Source of the DNA: Shinella sp.
GTDB taxonomy: Bacteria > Pseudomonadota > Alphaproteobacteria > Rhizobiales > Rhizobiaceae
Assembly (NCBI GenBank): GCA_003248775.1
Contig: QFQX01000014.1
Coordinates: 1 to 64,000, forward strand
Reading direction: 5' to 3'
DNA length: 64,000 bases
A model generated the notes under the pieces. The model was not told where the DNA came from. It searched no databases and saw nothing but the letters and a program-made list of their open reading frames with translations. The translations under genes were made by a program, and so were the position numbers. Below are positions 28,074-35,990 of this stretch, one piece after another; the stretch's first letter is position 1; every line of letters starts with the position of its first letter.

Positions 28074-28271
28074 TTACCGCTCCGCGCTGCAAACAGTTAC
28101 TGGCCGAACTCGCAAGCCCGGCCAGCAACGTCGCCCACACATGGCGACGATCACCGCCAAAGGCAAGGCCGATCATCAGCAAAGGGCCAAAAGCAGCGCT
28201 TTTGATCGGAAACAGTCATGAAACAGACGCAAACAACACGCGTTTCACTTGATCTGGAACAGGCTGCGAAC

Positions 28272-28385
28272 GAATCGGCGACGAATCGTTGACTCCGGCT
28301 GATTCAGGATTTGTTCACGGCTAGATATCGTCTGAGTCAGACATCGGGCATACAAAATGCTGAATCAAATCATGAAGTTCGAGTC
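28272..28385. promoter_or_regulatory. GANTC (CcrM site) cluster
   Basis: Seven GANTC sites occur in 114 bp: 28272, 28283, 28291, 28301, 28334, 28362 and 28381. By chance about one would be expected every 256 positions of random sequence. GANTC is methylated by CcrM in alphaproteobacteria and clusters can make promoters cell-cycle dependent. The first part recurs at 29241. Confidence 0.6.
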
Positions 28386-28584
28386 GCAACACCGTAAAAT
28401 CGTTGAGCAAGCGCGGATTCGCGAAATGCCAAACTGTCAACAGCGCTTTCTATTTTTTCTCGCGGACCCTTGATGGGGGCAATCCCGCTCTCCGCTGTTT
28501 ACCCTCTAAAAGACTGAATGCACGGTGGCGGACGTCAGGTTTGTTCATCTCCGTTTCATGTTTCCTTCGACATAAAACGCGAGC

Positions 28585-28609
28585 GGAACAAAATCGGGAC
28601 GACTACGTT
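28585..28609 (+). promoter_or_regulatory. Candidate EcfG (general stress) promoter
   Basis: GGAAC (28585-28589), a 17-bp spacer, and GTT (28607-28609) match the -35/-10 pattern used by the alphaproteobacterial general stress sigma factor EcfG. It lies about 48 bp before the DUF3309 start, correctly placed to drive it and the lipoprotein gene. Confidence 0.6.
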
Positions 28610-28656
28610 GAAGCAAAGCGAAAGTCTGGCTTTGCATCGAAATAGGGAGGGCCGCT

Positions 28657-28812
28657 ATGTTGAGTACAATTCTCATCATCATCGTCATTCTGCTTCTGGT
28701 TGGCGCGCTGCCGAACTGGGGATATAGCCGAAGCTGGGGCTATGGACCTTCCGGTGGATTGGGCCTCGTAGTCCTGATACTGATCATTCTCCTGCTCATG
28801 GGCCGTATTTGA
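28657..28812 (+). CDS. Small membrane protein, DUF3309 type
   Basis: A 51-residue protein consisting of an N-terminal hydrophobic helix (LSTILIIIVILLLVGALP), a Trp/Tyr/Gly-rich centre (NWGYSRSWGYGPSGG) and a second helix (LGLVVLILIILLLMG). This is the layout of DUF3309 proteins, which are widespread in stress-exposed proteobacteria; function unknown. It has a clear ribosome-binding site (GGGAGG) seven bases before ATG. A likely EcfG promoter upstream suggests general stress control. The next gene follows after 26 bp. Confidence 0.85.
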   Translation: MLSTILIIIVILLLVGALPNWGYSRSWGYGPSGGLGLVVLILIILLLMGRI

Positions 28813-28838
28813 GCGCCATCAACCTGAAAGGAAAGACA

Positions 28839-29093
28839 ATGAAAAAGGCTCTTCTCGTTCTTGCACTGATTGCCCCCCTTGCCGCCTGCACACAGACGGA
28901 GAAGGGCGCCGGCATCGGTGCTGCAACCGGCGCGGTCATCGGCGGCGTCGCAACCAATTCCTGGGGCGGTGCCGCAGTCGGCGCTGCAGTCGGAGGCGTA
29001 GCCGGCGCGCTGATCGGCCAGTCTCAGGAACGGCCCGGTTACTGCGTCTATCGCGACCGTTACGGCCGCCATTACGAAGCGCGTTGCCGATAA
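28839..29093 (+). CDS. Glycine-zipper lipoprotein
   Basis: An 84-residue predicted lipoprotein. The signal peptide MKKALLVLALIAPLAAC ends in a lipobox (LAAC, Cys17). The mature part has a glycine-zipper segment (GAGIGAATGAVIGGVATN and GAAVGAAVGGVAGALIG), likely membrane-associated, and a basic Tyr/Arg C-terminus (YCVYRDRYGRHYEARCR). ATG 28839 is preceded by GGAAAGGA. It is probably co-transcribed with the DUF3309 gene and ends before a hairpin terminator. Confidence 0.85.
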   Translation: MKKALLVLALIAPLAACTQTEKGAGIGAATGAVIGGVATNSWGGAAVGAAVGGVAGALIGQSQERPGYCVYRDRYGRHYEARCR

Positions 29094-29164
29094 GACAATA
29101 CGAGGAGGATTGCGGGCCGACCATCGACTCGCGACCGCCTTATCGTCAAACAGCAGATGCTTCC

Positions 29165-29197
29165 AGAAAGCCACCGGCCTGCCGCCGGTGGCTTTCT
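29165..29197 (+). terminator. Terminator after the lipoprotein gene
   Basis: AGAAAGCCACCGGC (29165-29178) pairs with GCCGGTGGCTTTCT (29184-29197). This perfect 14-bp stem has a short loop; the T tract is weak. Confidence 0.7.
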
Positions 29198-29398
29198 GAT
29201 ATCTGCACCGAGGACCCCGTTAACACTCCGATCAAAGCCGGAACGAATCGGCGACGAATCGCAGACGCACCGGATTTCCCGTTTTGTTCACCGCTATATA
29301 TTGTTAAATTACAATTGGTTAACCATATTTGACGGTGGATATTAAGGATTTGAGCGCCCTGTCCGACCTTCCATATTAACACTTGTGCCGAAACGGAT

Positions 29399-29422
29399 AG
29401 GGCCGGCACGAAGGCCGGCCCT
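29399..29422 (-). terminator. Hairpin downstream of phbB
   Basis: AGGGCCGGC (29399-29407) and GCCGGCCCT (29414-29422) form a perfect stem abutting repeat copy B. It may end phbB transcription, but it lacks a T tract. Confidence 0.45.
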
Positions 29423-29528
29423 AAAGCGTGTCGCGATCTTTCAGATTCGCTCTCTACGCTTTAAGTCCTTGTTTCATCGCATGTCGTTGCCGCAAAACTG
29501 CTGCACACTTTTGCGCGATATGCTGTAG
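29423..29528 (+). repeat. Two-hairpin intergenic repeat, copy B
   Basis: About 106 bp that matches copy C (34866-34973, inverted) closely. The common blocks are TGTCGCGATCTTTCAGATT, CGCTTT, ATCGCATGTCGTTGCCGC and AAAAC-GCTGCACAC. It sits 20 bp from the phbB stop, in an intergenic position like the other copies. Confidence 0.85.
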
Positions 29529-29548
29529 GGCACTTGAACGAAGTTTCA

Positions 29549-30274
29549 TCAAACGAAGAACTGGCCACCATTGGCGGAAATCGTCGAACCGGTGATGAAC
29601 CCGGCATCGTCGGAAGCCAGGAACACCACTATGCGCGCCACCTCCTCCGGCTCGCCGAGACGGCCGACCGGAATTTGCGGAATGATCCGCTCGTTCAGCA
29701 CCTTCTCGGGAATAGCCCGCACCATTTCCGTGCCGATATAGCCAGGGCAAACCGCATTGACCGTGATGCCCTTGGCGGCGCCCTCCTGCGCGAGTGCCTT
29801 GGTAAAGCCGAGATCGCCGGCCTTGGCCGCTGAATAATTGGCCTGACCCATCTGGCCTTTCTGGCCGTTGATCGAAGAAATTGTGATGACCCGCCCGAAA
29901 TTTCGGTCGCGCATACCAGACCACACGGGGTGCGTCATGTTGAAGACGCCGTTGAGATTGGTATTGATCACCTCGTTCCACTGCTCAGGGGTGATCTTGT
30001 GGAACATCGCGTCGCGGGTAATGCCGGCATTGTTGACCAACACCTCGACCGGCCCCAGTTCCGCCTCCACCTTGGCGATCCCCTCTACACAGGCGCCATA
30101 GCTGGATACATCCCATTTGAAGACCGGAATTCCGGTCTTCTCCCTGAAGGCCTGTGCCTTCTCGTCGTTGCCGGCATAGTTTGCCGCCACCGAATAGCCG
30201 GCCTCCTTGAGTGCGACCGAAATCGCCGCTCCGATGCCTCGCGTTCCACCCGTCACCAATGCAACTCTGCTCAT
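29549..30274 (-). CDS. phbB: Acetoacetyl-CoA reductase
   Basis: NADPH-dependent reduction of acetoacetyl-CoA to (R)-3-hydroxybutyryl-CoA for polyhydroxybutyrate. The 241-residue short-chain dehydrogenase has the cofactor motif TGGTRGIG (8-15), NNAG, the catalytic Ser in ISSINGQKGQMGQ, YSAAK as the Tyr-x3-Lys pair, and VNAVCPGYIGTEMV. The GQKGQ(M/F)GQ segment is characteristic of PhaB. It follows phbA on the same strand. Confidence 0.95.
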   Translation of the reverse strand: MSRVALVTGGTRGIGAAISVALKEAGYSVAANYAGNDEKAQAFREKTGIPVFKWDVSSYGACVEGIAKVEAELGPVEVLVNNAGITRDAMFHKITPEQWNEVINTNLNGVFNMTHPVWSGMRDRNFGRVITISSINGQKGQMGQANYSAAKAGDLGFTKALAQEGAAKGITVNAVCPGYIGTEMVRAIPEKVLNERIIPQIPVGRLGEPEEVARIVVFLASDDAGFITGSTISANGGQFFV

Positions 30275-30419
30275 GCGCTGTCACTCCCTCAGTGTAAAGC
30301 TTCGCCGGCCACCGGCTCTTCTTTCGAAGCCGTTGTTAGGATAGTTTCATGACACTTGATCGCAGCGACCCGCGCCTTCCGGCAGTTGCCGGCTCCCGTG
30401 CGGGTCCTCTGTTCTTCGC

Positions 30420-31601
30420 CTAGAGAGCCTCCAGGCACATGGCGACGCCCATGCCGCCGCCAATGCAAAGCGTGGCAAGCCCCTTCTTCACGCCGCGGCG
30501 CTTCATCTCGAACAACAGCGTGTTGAGAATGCGCGCACCGGAAGCACCGACCGGATGGCCGATCGCGATGGCGCCGCCATTGACGTTGACGATGGAGGTA
30601 TCCCAGCCGAGATCCTTGTTGACCGCGCAGGCCTGCGCCGCGAAGGCCTCATTGGCTTCCACCAGACCGAGATCGGCAACATTCCAGCCGGCCTTTTTCA
30701 GGGCCTTGCGGGAGGCTGGGATCGGCCCTGTCCCCATGACCTGCGGATCGACGCCGGCGGTTGCCCAGGAAGCGATACGGGCGAGCGGAGCGATGCCGCG
30801 ACGACCTGCCTCTTCCTCGGTCATCAGGAGAGCCGCCGCCGCACCGTCATTGATGCCGGAGGCATTGGCGGCTGTCACGGTGCCTTCCTTGTCGAAGGCG
30901 GGCTTGAGCTTGGCCATGCTGTCCAGCGTCGCGCCGAAACGGATATATTCGTCGGCATCGACTGTGATGTCACCCTTGCGGCTCGGCACCACGACCGGAA
31001 CGATCTCATCCTTGAAGCGGCCGGCAACCTGGGCTGCCTCCGCCTTGTTCTGCGAGGCAACCGCAAAGGCGTCCTGCTCTTCACGGGTAAGCTGCCACTG
31101 ACGGGCAACGTTTTCGGCGGTAATGCCCATGTGGTAGCCGTAGAAGGCGTCCGTCAGCCCGTCCTTGATCATGCTGTCGATCATCTTCAGATCGCCCATC
31201 TTGGTGCCGCCGCGAAGATGCGCGACATGCGGCGCCATGGACATCGATTCCTGCCCGCCGGCCACGATGATCTTGGCGTCGCCGGTGGCGATCTGCTGCA
31301 TGCCGAGTGCTACGGCGCGCAGGCCCGAACCGCAAAGCTGGTTCATGCCCCATGCTGTCGCTTCCTGCGGAATGCCGGCCTTCATAGCGGCCTGACGGGC
31401 CGGATTCTGCCCCTGTCCAGCAGTCAGAATCTGACCGAGGATCACCTCATCGACTTCCTTGGCATCGACACCGGCGCGTTCCAGAACGCCCTTGATGGCG
31501 ATGGCCCCGAGATCGTGAGCCGGCACATTGGCGAAGGCGCCGTTGAACGACCCGACCGGCGTGCGCGCCGCACTGGCGATGACGATGGATGCACTGCTCA
31601 T
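30420..31601 (-). CDS. phbA: Acetyl-CoA acetyltransferase (beta-ketothiolase)
   Basis: Condenses two acetyl-CoA to acetoacetyl-CoA, the first step of polyhydroxybutyrate synthesis. The 393-residue thiolase has the acyl-accepting C90 in [12 protein letters not shown]349 in [17 protein letters not shown], and the second catalytic Cys C379 in [15 protein letters not shown] lies upstream of ATG 31601. It is divergent from phaR across 230 bp that should hold both promoters, and is 145 bp before phbB. Confidence 0.96.
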   Translation of the reverse strand: MSSASIVIASAARTPVGSFNGAFANVPAHDLGAIAIKGVLERAGVDAKEVDEVILGQILTAGQGQNPARQAAMKAGIPQEATAWGMNQLCGSGLRAVALGMQQIATGDAKIIVAGGQESMSMAPHVAHLRGGTKMGDLKMIDSMIKDGLTDAFYGYHMGITAENVARQWQLTREEQDAFAVASQNKAEAAQVAGRFKDEIVPVVVPSRKGDITVDADEYIRFGATLDSMAKLKPAFDKEGTVTAANASGINDGAAAALLMTEEEAGRRGIAPLARIASWATAGVDPQVMGTGPIPASRKALKKAGWNVADLGLVEANEAFAAQACAVNKDLGWDTSIVNVNGGAIAIGHPVGASGARILNTLLFEMKRRGVKKGLATLCIGGGMGVAMCLEAL

Positions 31602-31722
31602 GGACGTCTCCTCGCGTTTTATCAGCCTTTGACGATGAAACTGGCAAAGCTTTGACCCGGTGTCAAACAGGAAGAAAGCAGACCCATTTCATTCCTTGGT
31701 TGTACCTTCCTGATTTTCGTCA

Positions 31723-31739
31723 AATGCGGGTCCCGCATT
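31723..31739. promoter_or_regulatory. Perfect palindrome between phbA and phaR
   Basis: AATGCGGG-T-CCCGCATT is a perfect 8+1+8 palindrome in the divergent phbA/phaR control region, 93 bp before phaR. It keeps TGC...GCA half-sites like those reported for PhaR, but with a wider spacer; candidate operator for PhaR or another dimeric regulator. Confidence 0.5.
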
Positions 31740-31831
31740 GCACAAAGAGATTGTCACCACGCTTCGTTTGCGTTTACATTCGCCAAGGGAAGAGCAAAAA
31801 CGCACAATAACGACGGGGTTAGGAGGCACGA

Positions 31832-32407
31832 ATGGCCAAGACAGAGGGCGATATTGTCATAAAAAAATATGCCAACCGCCGGCTCTACAACACAGGCACC
31901 AGCACTTATGTCACGCTGGAAGACCTGGCCAAGATGGTGAAGAAGGGGGAGGAATTCGTCGTTCAGGATGCAAAGTCCGGTGAGGATATCACCCATTCCG
32001 TCCTGACACAGATCATTTTCGAACAGGAATCGAAGACCGGCAACACGCTTCTGCCGATTTCCTTCCTGCGCCAGCTCATCGGCTATTATGGCGACCAGAT
32101 GCAGATGGTCGTGCCGAGCTTTCTCGAACACTCGATGAAGGCCTTCACCGAGCAGCAGAGCCAGATGCGCGAGCAGATGACCAGGGCGTTCGGCGAGACG
32201 CCGCTGACCAAGAACCTGCAGATGCCCATGCAGCTCATGGAAGAGCAGGTGAAGCGCAACACCGAGATGTTCCATCAGGCCATGCAGATGTTCTCGCCCT
32301 TCGTCGGCAGCCAGCCCGCGAAGGAAAGCCGCAAGGCGGAAGCCAAGGACATCGACGAGCTGAAGGAACAGCTTCGCACGCTGCAGAACAAGCTCGACAG
32401 CCTCTGA
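31832..32407 (+). CDS. phaR: Polyhydroxyalkanoate synthesis repressor PhaR
   Basis: DNA-binding and polymer-sensing regulator of PHB metabolism, 191 residues. The conserved N-terminal DNA-binding domain reads IVIKKYANRRLYNTGTSTYVTLEDLAKMVKKGEEFVVQDAKSGEDIT, followed by LTQIIFEQESK and the PHB-accumulation regulatory domain. A Met/Gln-rich helical region and a C-terminal coiled coil (DIDELKEQLRTLQNKLDSL) complete it. AGGAGG precedes ATG. It is divergent from phbAB, the expected targets, and followed by a strong terminator. Confidence 0.95.
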   Translation: MAKTEGDIVIKKYANRRLYNTGTSTYVTLEDLAKMVKKGEEFVVQDAKSGEDITHSVLTQIIFEQESKTGNTLLPISFLRQLIGYYGDQMQMVVPSFLEHSMKAFTEQQSQMREQMTRAFGETPLTKNLQMPMQLMEEQVKRNTEMFHQAMQMFSPFVGSQPAKESRKAEAKDIDELKEQLRTLQNKLDSL

Positions 32408-32433
32408 GGCAATAGACGGAATTCAGGAACACG

Positions 32434-32466
32434 AAAGGCGGAAGCTAACCTTCCGCCTTTTTTCTT
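32434..32466 (+). terminator. Rho-independent terminator of phaR
   Basis: AAAGGCGGAAG (32434-32444) pairs with CTTCCGCCTTT (32450-32460), followed by a TTTTTT run. It lies between convergent phaR and the membrane-protein gene. Confidence 0.9.
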
Positions 32467-32487
32467 TGGTCGGGAACAAGCCGGCGG

Positions 32488-32895
32488 TCAGAGACCGATC
32501 GAGACATCCCGGCCGGCGGAACGGATTGAAACTGCAAAGCCGCCGACGACGTCGATGAAGGCGATCGTCATGAGGATGAAAAAGTTCTGCGTCGCCGCAT
32601 TCCGCACCAGCAGGAACTCCACCAGAAAAGCGATGAACACCAGCATCGAAAGCATGTGGTTGAGAAGGGAACCGGATCCGTTGCGCGTGGCCTTGAGGAT
32701 CTCGATAAACAATACCACCAGACCAATTAGAATGAACACGTCGCCGACGGACAGTGTCCAGATCGCACCTGACAGCATCGACAGCGACATCACCTCGTTC
32801 TGCAGCGCCGCGATACCTCCGGCTCCGAAAACTCCGAGCATGGCAAGATTGTAGAGTACGAACGGCACGATCATCAACGGGATGGCGGCAATCAT
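32488..32895 (-). CDS. Four-helix membrane protein of unknown function
   Basis: A 135-residue hydrophobic protein with four predicted transmembrane helices: roughly 2-27 (AAIPLMIVPFVLYNLAMLGVF), 45-65 (WTLSVGDVFILIGLVVLFIEIL), 80-100 (MLSMLVFIAFLVEFLLV) and 105-125 (FFILMTIAFIDVVGGFAVSI). I do not recognise a named family. AAGGAC precedes ATG. It stands alone between phaR (convergent) and rpmF (same strand, 130 bp upstream, separated by the rpmF terminator), so it is likely a single transcription unit. Confidence 0.75.
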   Translation of the reverse strand: MIAAIPLMIVPFVLYNLAMLGVFGAGGIAALQNEVMSLSMLSGAIWTLSVGDVFILIGLVVLFIEILKATRNGSGSLLNHMLSMLVFIAFLVEFLLVRNAATQNFFILMTIAFIDVVGGFAVSIRSAGRDVSIGL

Positions 32896-32965
32896 GAAAA
32901 AGTCCTTCAGCCGGCGGGAGAATTTCTCTCTGTCTCATTTCGGGACGATTAATCGCTGGACCGCT

Positions 32966-33000
32966 GAAAAAAGTAAAGGCCGGCACAAAGGCCGGCCTTT
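32966..33000 (-). terminator. Rho-independent terminator of rpmF
   Basis: AAAGGCCGGC (32975-32984) and GCCGGCCTTT (32991-33000) are perfect arms. On the reverse strand the stem is followed by TACTTTTTTC. Confidence 0.88.
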
Positions 33001-33025
33001 CAAAGCATCTCTGCCAAAGCAGAAC

Positions 33026-33211
33026 TTATGCGCTTTCCTTCGGCGTCAGAACCTGACGGCCGCGATACATGCCGGTCTTCAGATCGATATGGTGAGGACG
33101 ACGCAGTTCGCCGGAATTCTTGTCCTCGACATATGTCGGGGCCTTCAGACCGTCAGCAGAACGGCGCATACCGCGCTTGGACGGGCTTGTTTTTCTTTTC
33201 GGTACAGCCAT
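33026..33211 (-). CDS. rpmF: 50S ribosomal protein L32
   Basis: Sixty-one-residue basic protein beginning [20 protein letters not shown] with [21 protein letters not shown], the standard alphaproteobacterial L32. No zinc-binding Cys motif, as in the Cys-free class. It follows gst on the reverse strand and has its own terminator. Confidence 0.97.
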   Translation of the reverse strand: MAVPKRKTSPSKRGMRRSADGLKAPTYVEDKNSGELRRPHHIDLKTGMYRGRQVLTPKESA

Positions 33212-33369
33212 TTCACTTACTCCACATGACGGACAAAACAGATTCCGCGGCCCGGTGAGGCCGAACAGCGTCTGTCTCGATCTCGGAATTTTGCGGGCTT
33301 ATACATGCCCCGCAGGGCTTTGACCAGTCCCCACAGCATTTTTTTCGCGCGGGCCTTACGAAACCGGCA

Positions 33370-34017
33370 TCACACCTCGTCCTCGGGCACGACCCAGGTT
33401 TCTGCTTCCGCCGCTCCTCGCCACGCAATCCACGCCGGATGCGCCTGAACGGCCGACATATACTCCAGCGTATTCTCGTTGGAAACAAGATCGTAGACAT
33501 CGAAACGGCTGACCACGGGCGCGTACATGGCGTCGGCGGCGGAAAACCGGCTGAACAGGAAAGGTCCGCCGGAACGCAGGCGCATGTCCCGCCAGATATC
33601 CTCGATCCGCTTGACGTCTTCCGCTACCCCCTCGGACAGCTTGATCGCCTTCTTTTCACGTCGGATGTTCATCGGGCATGCATTGCGTAGCGCGCGAAAG
33701 CCGGAAAGCATTTCCATCGAGATCGAGCGCGCCATCGCCCGGTCACCGACGTCCTCCGGCCAGAGTCCCGCATCCGGGAAAAGCTCGGCGGCATACTCCA
33801 TGATCGAAAGCGACTCCCAGACCCTCAGCGCGCCGTGATGCAGCACCGGCACCCGCCCGGTCGGCGAGATATCCCGGAAGGACGGATTGCCTGCGGCAAA
33901 ATCGAAGGGGATCAGCCTTTCCTCGAACGGAATGCCCGCCGCAGTCAGCCCGATCCATGGCCGTAGCGACCACGAGGAGTAGTTCTTGTTGCCGATGTAA
34001 AGAACAAGACCTTCCAT
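33370..34017 (-). CDS. Glutathione S-transferase family protein
   Basis: A 215-residue cytosolic GST. The thioredoxin-fold N-terminal domain reads LVLYIGNKNYSSWSLRPWIGL, with a cis-Pro motif in GRVPVLHHGAL and WESLSIMEYAAELFP for glutathione binding; the C-terminal domain is helical (FSRFSAADAMYAPVVSRF). ATG 34017 with GGGGGAAG is chosen over TTG 34029, which lies within that ribosome-binding site. The substrate is unknown. It is co-oriented with mtgA, 75 bp downstream of it. Confidence 0.87.
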   Translation of the reverse strand: MEGLVLYIGNKNYSSWSLRPWIGLTAAGIPFEERLIPFDFAAGNPSFRDISPTGRVPVLHHGALRVWESLSIMEYAAELFPDAGLWPEDVGDRAMARSISMEMLSGFRALRNACPMNIRREKKAIKLSEGVAEDVKRIEDIWRDMRLRSGGPFLFSRFSAADAMYAPVVSRFDVYDLVSNENTLEYMSAVQAHPAWIAWRGAAEAETWVVPEDEV

Positions 34018-34092
34018 GGCTTCCCCCAATGATTGCCTTCGCCGGAGAGCTTAGGGTCGAGGCGGGTTCAGCACCAACAAATCTTTTGGAAG

Positions 34093-34782
34093 TCACTCAT
34101 AAAGGCAGGTGATGTAATCGCCGGAACGCTTGGCACGGCGATCGACCACGCTGGCCAGCCGCTTCATTCCGCTGCCCGGCTTGCTCGCCACTCGGGTGAT
34201 CGGATTGGGAAGCGAAACGGCGAGCAGCGCCGCCTGCCGCGCATTGAGCTTTGACGCCGGGATCTTGAAATGATGCTGCGCCGCAGCCTCGACGCCGTAA
34301 ATGCCCGGCCCCCACTCGGCGATGTTGAGGTAGATCTCCATCGTCCGCTGCTTTGACCAGATTGCGTCGGCAGCGATCGCCAACGGCAGTTCCATCGCTT
34401 TCCGCAGCATCGAGCGGCCATTCCAGAGGTAAAGGTTCTTTACTGTCTGCATCGGAATGGTGCTTGCGCCGCGGGTGGCTTCGCCGGCAAGCGCATCGTC
34501 GATCACGCCCTTCATCTCGCCCCAGTCGACGCCGTGATGCGAGCAGTACTGTCCGTCTTCCGACATCATCACTGCGCGCACCAGATTGGGCGAAATGTCC
34601 TCGAAATCGACCCAACGGCGATCATATCCCTGGAAGGTCGCGAGATCCGCAAGCATCAGGGTCGAAACGGGATGGATGAAGTCGAGACGATAGAGAACGA
34701 TCAGTGCATAGGGCAGCAACAGAAGTGCAGCCACGACGCCGGCGATCCGCTTTGCCATCTGCGGTATCCGTCGCGCCGGCAC
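34093..34782 (-). CDS. mtgA: Monofunctional biosynthetic peptidoglycan transglycosylase
   Basis: Inner-membrane GT51 enzyme that polymerises lipid II glycan strands. After a single transmembrane helix ([17 protein letters not shown]) come the GT51 motifs: [20 protein letters not shown] with the catalytic Glu, [43 protein letters not shown], and [17 protein letters not shown] 34782 (229 residues) is preferred because GGAGGAGGAG lies just before it; ATG 34758 is an alternative. Longer in-frame extensions run into repeat copy C and are spurious. Confidence 0.93.
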   Translation of the reverse strand: MPARRIPQMAKRIAGVVAALLLLPYALIVLYRLDFIHPVSTLMLADLATFQGYDRRWVDFEDISPNLVRAVMMSEDGQYCSHHGVDWGEMKGVIDDALAGEATRGASTIPMQTVKNLYLWNGRSMLRKAMELPLAIAADAIWSKQRTMEIYLNIAEWGPGIYGVEAAAQHHFKIPASKLNARQAALLAVSLPNPITRVASKPGSGMKRLASVVDRRAKRSGDYITCLYE

Positions 34783-34865
34783 CGGCTCCTCCTCCGGGCG
34801 CACATACCCGATATCGCTGTCCTCAACCAATGAAACCCTGTCCGATGTTAGACTTCCGTCCTTCT

Positions 34866-34973
34866 TAAAGCATGTCACGCAAATGTGTGCAGCGGTTTTG
34901 CGGCAACGACATGCGATAAAACAGAAACTCAAAGCGCACGGGGCAAATCTGAAAGATCGCGACATGCGCTTTA
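34866..34973 (-). repeat. Two-hairpin intergenic repeat, copy C (inverted)
   Basis: About 108 bp, the reverse complement of copy B with few changes. Both internal inverted repeats are intact (GCATGTC/GACATGC and AAAGCG/CGCTTT). It lies between the divergent mtgA and ispA and creates misleading open frames upstream of both. Confidence 0.85.
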
Positions 34974-35056
34974 CCTGCCCTTTGCGGTCAATGCCAGACC
35001 GCTTTGGCTCCCGGCTCGCCAAGCCCCCAGATTCCCGTTGCCTGCGCCTGAAGAGC

Positions 35057-35989
35057 ATGCCAAATAGCCGCCTTATGAGCCCGACGACACCTTCCTTCGA
35101 AAGCCGCCTGCTGACAACCGCTTCAAGCGTGGAGGCCCTTCTGGACGAACTCCTGTCGTCCGGCGGCCTGACCGGCGAAATTACCCGGCCGCAGCGCCTG
35201 CTCGACGCCATGCGCCATGGCGCGCTCAACGGCGGAAAGCGCATCCGTCCCTTCCTCGTCGTCGAAAGCACCGCGCTGTTCGGCGGCAATGCCACGGCGG
35301 CGCTCCGTGTCGGTTGCGCGCTCGAATGTCTTCACAGCTATTCGCTGGTGCATGACGACCTGCCGGCAATGGACGACGACGACCTGCGCCGCGGCAAGCC
35401 GACGGTCCATATCGCCTATGACGAGGCGACCGCCATTCTCGCCGGCGACAGCCTTCTGACCTACGCCTTCGACATGATTGCGGCGCCGGAAACGGCGCTT
35501 TCCGACCGCGCCCGGGTCGAACTGGTGCTGGCGCTTGCCCGCGCCGCCGGAATCGGCGGCATGGCCGGCGGCCAGGCCCTCGACCTCGCGGCCGAAAAGC
35601 AGGCGCCGGACGAAGCCGGCATCGTGCTTCTCCAGTCGATGAAAACCGGCGCGCTCCTGCGCTTTGCCTGCGAGGCGGGCGCCATCATTTCGGAAGCGCC
35701 AGTGGAAGATCGCGACCGTCTCAGGCGTTTCGGCGAGGTGATTGGCCGCGCCTTCCAGCTCGCAGACGACCTGCTCGACCTCACCTCCGACGCCGCCACG
35801 CTCGGCAAGGCGGCCGGCAAGGACGCCGCTCGCGGCAAGGGAACGCTGGTGGCGCTCAAGGGCCAGGAATGGGCGGAAGCCGAACTCGACCGGCTGGTGG
35901 CAGAGGCGGAAAGCCTGATCGGCTCCTATGGCCAGAAGGCTGCAACCCTCATCGAAGCCGCCCGTTTCATCGCCAACCGAAAGCACTGA
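35057..35989 (+). CDS. ispA: Farnesyl diphosphate synthase-type polyprenyl synthetase
   Basis: Trans-prenyltransferase of 310 residues making a short-chain isoprenyl diphosphate, probably farnesyl. The first Asp-rich motif is in [19 protein letters not shown] (D100 onward), the second in [13 protein letters not shown] (D237-D241), and GGKRIRPFL binds the substrate diphosphate. The two-residue insertion before the second Asp pair of the first motif marks bacterial FPP synthases. ATG 35057 has GAAGAG upstream; ATG 35075 is possible. It is one base from hisC. ispG of the same pathway is 2 kb away. Confidence 0.92.
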   Translation: MPNSRLMSPTTPSFESRLLTTASSVEALLDELLSSGGLTGEITRPQRLLDAMRHGALNGGKRIRPFLVVESTALFGGNATAALRVGCALECLHSYSLVHDDLPAMDDDDLRRGKPTVHIAYDEATAILAGDSLLTYAFDMIAAPETALSDRARVELVLALARAAGIGGMAGGQALDLAAEKQAPDEAGIVLLQSMKTGALLRFACEAGAIISEAPVEDRDRLRRFGEVIGRAFQLADDLLDLTSDAATLGKAAGKDAARGKGTLVALKGQEWAEAELDRLVAEAESLIGSYGQKAATLIEAARFIANRKH

Positions 35990-35990
35990 C

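Larger units (their letters stand above)
28074..28656. other. 583-bp intergenic region with GANTC cluster and stress promoter
   Basis: The longest gap without a gene. It holds the upstream region of the helicase gene, seven GANTC sites at 28272-28385, and an EcfG-type promoter at 28585-28609. A possible 80-codon forward frame at 28403-28645 overlaps the promoter and has no ribosome-binding site; I do not call it. Confidence 0.6.
29094..29548. other. Intergenic region lipoprotein / phbB
   Basis: This 455-bp stretch holds a terminator (29165), a second copy of the 21-bp double-GAATC sequence (29241-29261), an AT-rich patch (29295-29345), a hairpin (29399-29422) and repeat copy B. There is no gene I can support. 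Confidence 0.6.

Noticed and set aside
28256..28290. Second EcfG-like promoter (GGAAC at 28256)
   Set aside because: The nearest GTT is about 27 bp away, outside the 16-18-bp spacing.
28376..28386. GTTCGAGTC, resembling a tRNA T-loop
   Set aside because: No acceptor stem, D-arm or anticodon arm can be folded around it; it is part of the GANTC cluster.
28403..28645. 80-codon forward open frame before the DUF3309 gene
   Set aside because: No ribosome-binding site, no recognisable sequence, and it spans the EcfG-type promoter.
34883..35056. N-terminal extension of ispA
   Set aside because: The extra codons come from inverted repeat copy C and its flank and are unlike prenyl synthases; the start at 35057 gives normal length.
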